Shown here piece by piece: positions 14,996-18,090 of a DNA stretch of 18,090 nt. Each line of letters starts with the position of its first letter. Positions within the stretch are counted from its first letter, which is position 1. Made by a program: the position numbers and the translations under genes. This DNA comes from Bacteroidota bacterium. Lineage in GTDB: Bacteria > Bacteroidota > Bacteroidia > Cytophagales > Cyclobacteriaceae. Below the pieces are notes generated by a model, which saw only the letters and a list, made by a program, of their open reading frames with translations, ran no database searches and was not told the DNA's origin. The stretch lies in assembly GCA_003242315.1 (NCBI GenBank), contig QGUY01000051.1, forward strand, positions 1 to 18,090. Reading direction: 5' to 3'.

Positions 14996-16011
14996 ATGAG
15001 CGAAAGCTCGGCCATCACTTTCGCGAAATACTCATACGACCTCAACCTCTGCCTATGATCATAGAAGTGAGATACGACCATAATCTCATCGACCCCAGTT
15101 TCTTCCAGGAATTGCTTTGTCTTTTCCTTAACGGTTTCCGGACTGCCGATGAAGGCGTAGCGAAACATGCGTTCAAAGGCGGGGTTTTCTTTTAATGCCA
15201 TCAGTTCGGGTGTTGGATCTTCAGGTGGGCGGATGTAGTCTATTTTGTTGGTGAGAACGCCTAACGCCATGCGAATGAGTGAAGTCGAGATGCGTTCCCC
15301 TTCGTGGTCGGTATCGGCAATGACAACGTTAGCACCAGCAATGGTGTACGGTTCCGACAGGTAGGGCGACGGCTGAAAGTTGTTGTAGTATATGCTTAAC
15401 GCCTCGAATAGCTGTGCTGGGGCGAAATGACTGGCAAAGGCGTAGGGCAAGCCCATCTTTGCAGCAACAATCGCGCTGTCTGTACTGGAGCCAAGGATAT
15501 AAACCGGTACGTCTACACCTTCCGCAACGGGAGCACGAACCGGAGAATCGCTGTTGTCGGGAGAAAAGTATCGAAGGATGTCGGCGACTTCCTCAGGGAA
15601 GCGGAACACCGATACCATCCGGTCGGCACGAATGGCGCGCGCTGTTTCCTGATCAGTGCCGGGTGCCCTTCCCAGCCCGAGGTCAATCCTTCCCGGAAAT
15701 AGGGCTCCAAGTGTTCCAAATTGTTCAGCGACAATCAGGGGCGAATGGTTGGGCAGCATAATCCCACCGGATCCTACACGAATCGATTTCGTACCACCCG
15801 CGATGTGGGTAATGAGTACAACGGTTGCGACACTGGCGATGCTGATCATGTTGTGGTATTCGGCCAGCCAGAAGCGGGTGTAGCCCCACTCCTCTGCTTT
15901 GCGGGCAAGCTCCAGGCTATTCTTGAATACATCTCGCGGCTCCCGTCCGGCGGGTACAGCGGCAAGTTCCAGTATGGAGTACTTTACTTTCTTCTTTAGC
16001 GTCATCGTCAT
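14992..16011 (-). CDS. LLM-class flavin-dependent oxidoreductase (luciferase-like, YhbW/MsnO8-like)
   Basis: Cytoplasmic flavin-dependent monooxygenase-like protein of 339 aa, normal for the family. Seen: an N-terminal SILELAAVPAG strand, LARKAEEWGYTRFWLAEYHNM (an LLM hallmark; residues about 34-54), IRVGSGGIMLPNHSPL, AEQFGTLGALFPGRIDLG, GLGRAPGTD and YILGSSTDSA, then LPYAFASHFAP. The C-terminal VDEIMVVSHFYDH is also typical. This subgroup of the bacterial luciferase superfamily (TIM barrel, probably FMN-dependent) has mostly unknown substrates. The ATG at 16011 is used; a second in-frame ATG at 16005 is equally possible. Its TAA (14994-14992) shares a TTAA with the stop of the glucan phosphorylase. 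It is divergent from the aromatic-rich protein gene, with 153 bases between. Confidence 0.92.
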   Translation of the reverse strand: MTMTLKKKVKYSILELAAVPAGREPRDVFKNSLELARKAEEWGYTRFWLAEYHNMISIASVATVVLITHIAGGTKSIRVGSGGIMLPNHSPLIVAEQFGTLGALFPGRIDLGLGRAPGTDQETARAIRADRMVSVFRFPEEVADILRYFSPDNSDSPVRAPVAEGVDVPVYILGSSTDSAIVAAKMGLPYAFASHFAPAQLFEALSIYYNNFQPSPYLSEPYTIAGANVVIADTDHEGERISTSLIRMALGVLTNKIDYIRPPEDPTPELMALKENPAFERMFRYAFIGSPETVKEKTKQFLEETGVDEIMVVSHFYDHRQRLRSYEYFAKVMAELSLI

Positions 16012-16164
16012 TTTCGGTCAAACCACCAACAAAAAACGGTATATCAGCGTTCCCTGGGTCGCCGTTGCAAGTTGCTGTAAAAAACGCCCTTATCGTCTCA
16101 TTAGACCCATTTTTCGCGTTGCAATTCTGGCTCGTTCTTTGTTTTTAATCACGATAGAAATGAC

Positions 16165-17556
16165 ATGGTTATGAAAAATTCTGGGTTAAAATGGCTCCTT
16201 GGCGCGGTCCTGATGGTATCGTCTGCTCTGGTAGCGTTTGGACAAGAGTTTGAGGCTGAAGTTCCGGGGGATAATTTCAGCCTGGAAGGCGCGCTTGAGC
16301 TGTTCCGGAAGTCGTCCACCCCGGAAGAATTCGAACGACTACTCAACTCGCCCGACAGCAAGGTCAACAACCTCGACCTTAATGGCGATGGTTATATCGA
16401 CTACATACGCGTCCTCTCCCGTCAGGATAAGAATGTCCACATCTTTGTGCTTCAAGCGGTGATCTCCGAAACGGAAGAACAGGATGTCGCTGTGATCTCC
16501 CTGGAAAAGCTGGCCAACGGAAAGGCCATTCTGCAGATCACCGGTGATGAGGACATATATGGAGTAACCACCATCATTGAACCAACGCGTGAAGTGCGAA
16601 CCTATGCAGGAACGTACGCAACACCCGTGGTCGTCAACGTCTGGTCATGGCCGATTGTACAATTCGTATATGGTCCCCACTATACTGTATGGGTGTCGCA
16701 TTGGGGATGGCACCACCGTCCGCATTGGTGGAGACCCTGGAGGCCGATATACTACTATGATTACTACTCCTATTGGAGACCGTATTACCGATACTACTCC
16801 GTATGTCCCACGCCAAGGATTGTGTATGCACATACCATTTATCATCCGCACAGGCGTACATCGGTAATTGTACATCGCAGATACAATACGCAGATCGTTC
16901 ATTACCGGTCGAAGCATCAGGACTACGACTCCCGCAGGGGCCGTACAAGAAACGATGATCGCCCTGTGAATCCTTCCGGCGATGCAAGCTCGGGCAGGCG
17001 CAGAACAGATTTGCAATACACGCCAACGCGCGAAGCGCGGACTACAGTAACGCCATCGCGCCAGGCACCTCAACGCAATGTTCCGGAACGGCTTCGTACA
17101 AGCAGCACCGTGACGCCTGATAACAACGTGCCCACGCCGGGAACTTTGAAATCTTCGCAGAATCGCGAGCAGATTGACCGGATACGGCAAAGCGCACCGT
17201 CTATGAGAACAGGGGCAACCGTCCCCACGAGAGAACCCGCCAAAACGGCACCAGTGAAATCGTACTCGGGTAACTCTGGTGTGAACGGTTCCCAACGCAG
17301 CTCGTACACGGCGCCCGCTCGTCAACAGTCGACTCCCTCCAACATACGACGCGAAAACCTGCCGTCGATGAAGTCCAATGTTGGTGGCGGACAACGCCAG
17401 GTGTCACCATCACCGCCACGGCAGAATTCGGGTTCCTACCAACAGCGGTCGGGGTCCGGTTCCTCTGCTCCTCAGCGGTCATCCGGAACGATACAGCGCT
17501 CTGGTAGCAATAACAATAACAGCGGAACCACACCACGCGGAAGAGTAAGGCAATAG
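16165..17556 (+). CDS. Secreted protein with EF-hand-like loop, aromatic-rich segment and basic low-complexity tail
   Basis: Exported protein of 463 aa, function not recognised. Signal peptide about 1-27 (ending AFGQ); a second ATG at 16171 (residue 3) is as likely a start. Residues about 28-150 form a compact acidic domain. It includes a calcium-loop-like stretch, DLNGDGYIDYIRV (71-83; ligands D71, N73, D75, Y77 backbone, D79). Residues 160-212 are about half W, Y, F or H (nine W, twelve Y, five H), for example WHHRPHWWRPW and YYYDYYSYW. From about 228 to the end the chain is R/S/T/N/Q/P-rich, highly basic and probably disordered. No membrane anchor or T9SS sorting domain is seen. Similar secreted proteins occur in Bacteroidota without known role; binding to a polymer or nucleic acid is only a guess. 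Confidence 0.8.
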   Translation: MVMKNSGLKWLLGAVLMVSSALVAFGQEFEAEVPGDNFSLEGALELFRKSSTPEEFERLLNSPDSKVNNLDLNGDGYIDYIRVLSRQDKNVHIFVLQAVISETEEQDVAVISLEKLANGKAILQITGDEDIYGVTTIIEPTREVRTYAGTYATPVVVNVWSWPIVQFVYGPHYTVWVSHWGWHHRPHWWRPWRPIYYYDYYSYWRPYYRYYSVCPTPRIVYAHTIYHPHRRTSVIVHRRYNTQIVHYRSKHQDYDSRRGRTRNDDRPVNPSGDASSGRRRTDLQYTPTREARTTVTPSRQAPQRNVPERLRTSSTVTPDNNVPTPGTLKSSQNREQIDRIRQSAPSMRTGATVPTREPAKTAPVKSYSGNSGVNGSQRSSYTAPARQQSTPSNIRRENLPSMKSNVGGGQRQVSPSPPRQNSGSYQQRSGSGSSAPQRSSGTIQRSGSNNNNSGTTPRGRVRQ

Positions 17557-17559
17557 TGA

Positions 17560-17630
17560 ATTCCGGCTCTCGATCTCCATCTGCCCAATAATTTTCTTTT
17601 ATTTGGGTGAATGAAAAAAAGAGCCGGAAT
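17560..17630 (+). repeat. 11-bp perfect inverted repeat spanning the hydrolase start codon
   Basis: ATTCCGGCTCT (17560-17570) and AGAGCCGGAAT (17620-17630) are exact complements, 49 bases apart. The first arm starts 3 bases after the stop of the aromatic-rich protein gene. The second arm covers codons 4-7 of the hydrolase gene, and the ATG (17611) lies in the loop. Within the loop CCCAA (17584-17588) can pair with TTGGG (17603-17607). A T-rich stretch (17631-17650) follows the second arm. It may be an attenuator or translation control element, if the upstream transcript reads through. Confidence 0.55.
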
Positions 17631-18090
17631 ATTTCTTTTCCTTTTAATTTCATCTATCCAGGCCGTGTCGCAGGTCACCGGCGATTGGCATGGCCTGCTT
17701 AACATTCCTGGTTCTCCCCTCAGGCTAGTCTTCCATATAAGTAAGGATGGTGATACTTACTCGGCTACGATGGATAGCCCGGACCAAAGTGCCTATGGCA
17801 TTCCCATAACATCTACGCGTTTCGAAAATCAAACACTAACCCTTACAGTAAGCAACCTGGCGATCGAATACCTCGGGATCCTTCAGGGTGATAGTGTCAT
17901 ACGGGGAACGTTTCGTCAGGGAGGACAATCCTTTGGTTTGAATCTCACGAGGAATCCCATCAGCAGGCCAACTGTAGTACGACCTCAGGATCCAACTCCC
18001 CCCTATCCCTATCATGAAGAGGAAGTCACTTTCCCCAATACCGCGGACGGCACCACGTTTCGAGAAAGCCACCCTTTCCACAAACAGGTG
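17611..18090 (+). CDS. Alpha/beta hydrolase family protein, N-terminal part (cut by window end)
   Basis: First 160 codons of a gene that runs off the window. Residues 1-21 form a signal peptide (ending AVSQ). Residues 22-120 match the N-terminal domain found before secreted alpha/beta hydrolases in Bacteroidota: GDWHGLLNIPG, LRLVFHI, ATMDSPDQSAYGIPITS, GTFRQGGQSFGLNL. PYPYHEEEVTFPNTADGTT (residues about 130-149) is the usual linker to the hydrolase domain; the catalytic part lies outside the window. The start is the ATG after GGGTGA. The last ten codons no longer look like the family, so a frameshift near 18058 is possible. Relatives are predicted serine hydrolases, often annotated as alpha/beta hydrolase or peptidase; the substrate is unknown. 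Confidence 0.8.
   Translation, partial: MKKRAGIFLFLLISSIQAVSQVTGDWHGLLNIPGSPLRLVFHISKDGDTYSATMDSPDQSAYGIPITSTRFENQTLTLTVSNLAIEYLGILQGDSVIRGTFRQGGQSFGLNLTRNPISRPTVVRPQDPTPPYPYHEEEVTFPNTADGTTFRESHPFHKQV

Noticed and set aside
16064..16124. Two GTTGCAA words in the divergent gap 16012-16164, similar to the arms of the 3897-3923 palindrome and to CAACTTGCAA at 9598-9607
   Set aside because: The core TTGCAA is a six-base palindrome expected by chance, and the flanks do not form matching inverted repeats.
16645..17394. Long open frame of 249 aa on the minus strand opposite the aromatic-rich protein
   Set aside because: It is an arginine- and cysteine-rich antisense shadow of a biased coding sequence, without signal peptide or family resemblance.

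Overview
The window looks like a chromosomal segment of a Bacteroidota bacterium, most likely of the order Cytophagales. This is an inference from gene content. Two secreted proteins end in type IX secretion (T9SS) C-terminal sorting domains. Bacteroidota-style promoters (TTG, about 20 bases, TAnnTTTG) can be read, and Shine-Dalgarno sequences are weak or absent. Many products are signal-peptide or lipoprotein cell-surface proteins. I see no tRNA, rRNA, CRISPR array, integrase or insertion sequence.

Left part (1-3923, minus strand): a two-gene operon encodes a PorT-like outer-membrane beta-barrel protein and, 13 bp downstream, a large lipoprotein with one FN3-like domain, five IPT/TIG domains and a six-blade Kelch propeller. 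Its promoter is near-perfect, and a perfect 9-9-9 inverted repeat fills the spacer between the two promoter elements. This looks like an operator and is the clearest regulatory signal here. Bases 1-49 hold no gene.

Middle part (4026-13044): a T9SS-secreted GH5 glycanase (plus) runs tail to tail, with 4 bp between, into a CaCA-type Na+/Ca2+ antiporter (minus). Next come, all on plus, a fused SGNH acetylesterase / CE4 deacetylase, an overlapping pair of secreted proteins (PKD plus sorting domain, then Ig/FN3/Lcl_C-like), and a lipoprotein of the PQQ sugar (sorbosone-type) dehydrogenase family. A strong intrinsic terminator closes this run. The common theme is breakdown and modification of extracellular, probably acetylated, polysaccharide; the genes are not one operon.

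Right part (13045-18090): a 334-base gap contains two inverted-repeat structures. It is followed by a short-type alpha-glucan phosphorylase, whose stop codon overlaps that of a convergent luciferase-like flavin monooxygenase. Then comes a secreted protein with an EF-hand-like loop, an extremely aromatic segment and a basic low-complexity tail. Last is an alpha/beta-hydrolase-family gene cut by the window end, with an 11-bp inverted repeat across its start codon.

No single gene cluster proves a new system. The best candidates for something undescribed are the operator-controlled barrel/Kelch-lipoprotein pair, the dual-esterase fusion, the structured leader before the phosphorylase, and the hairpin over the hydrolase start.
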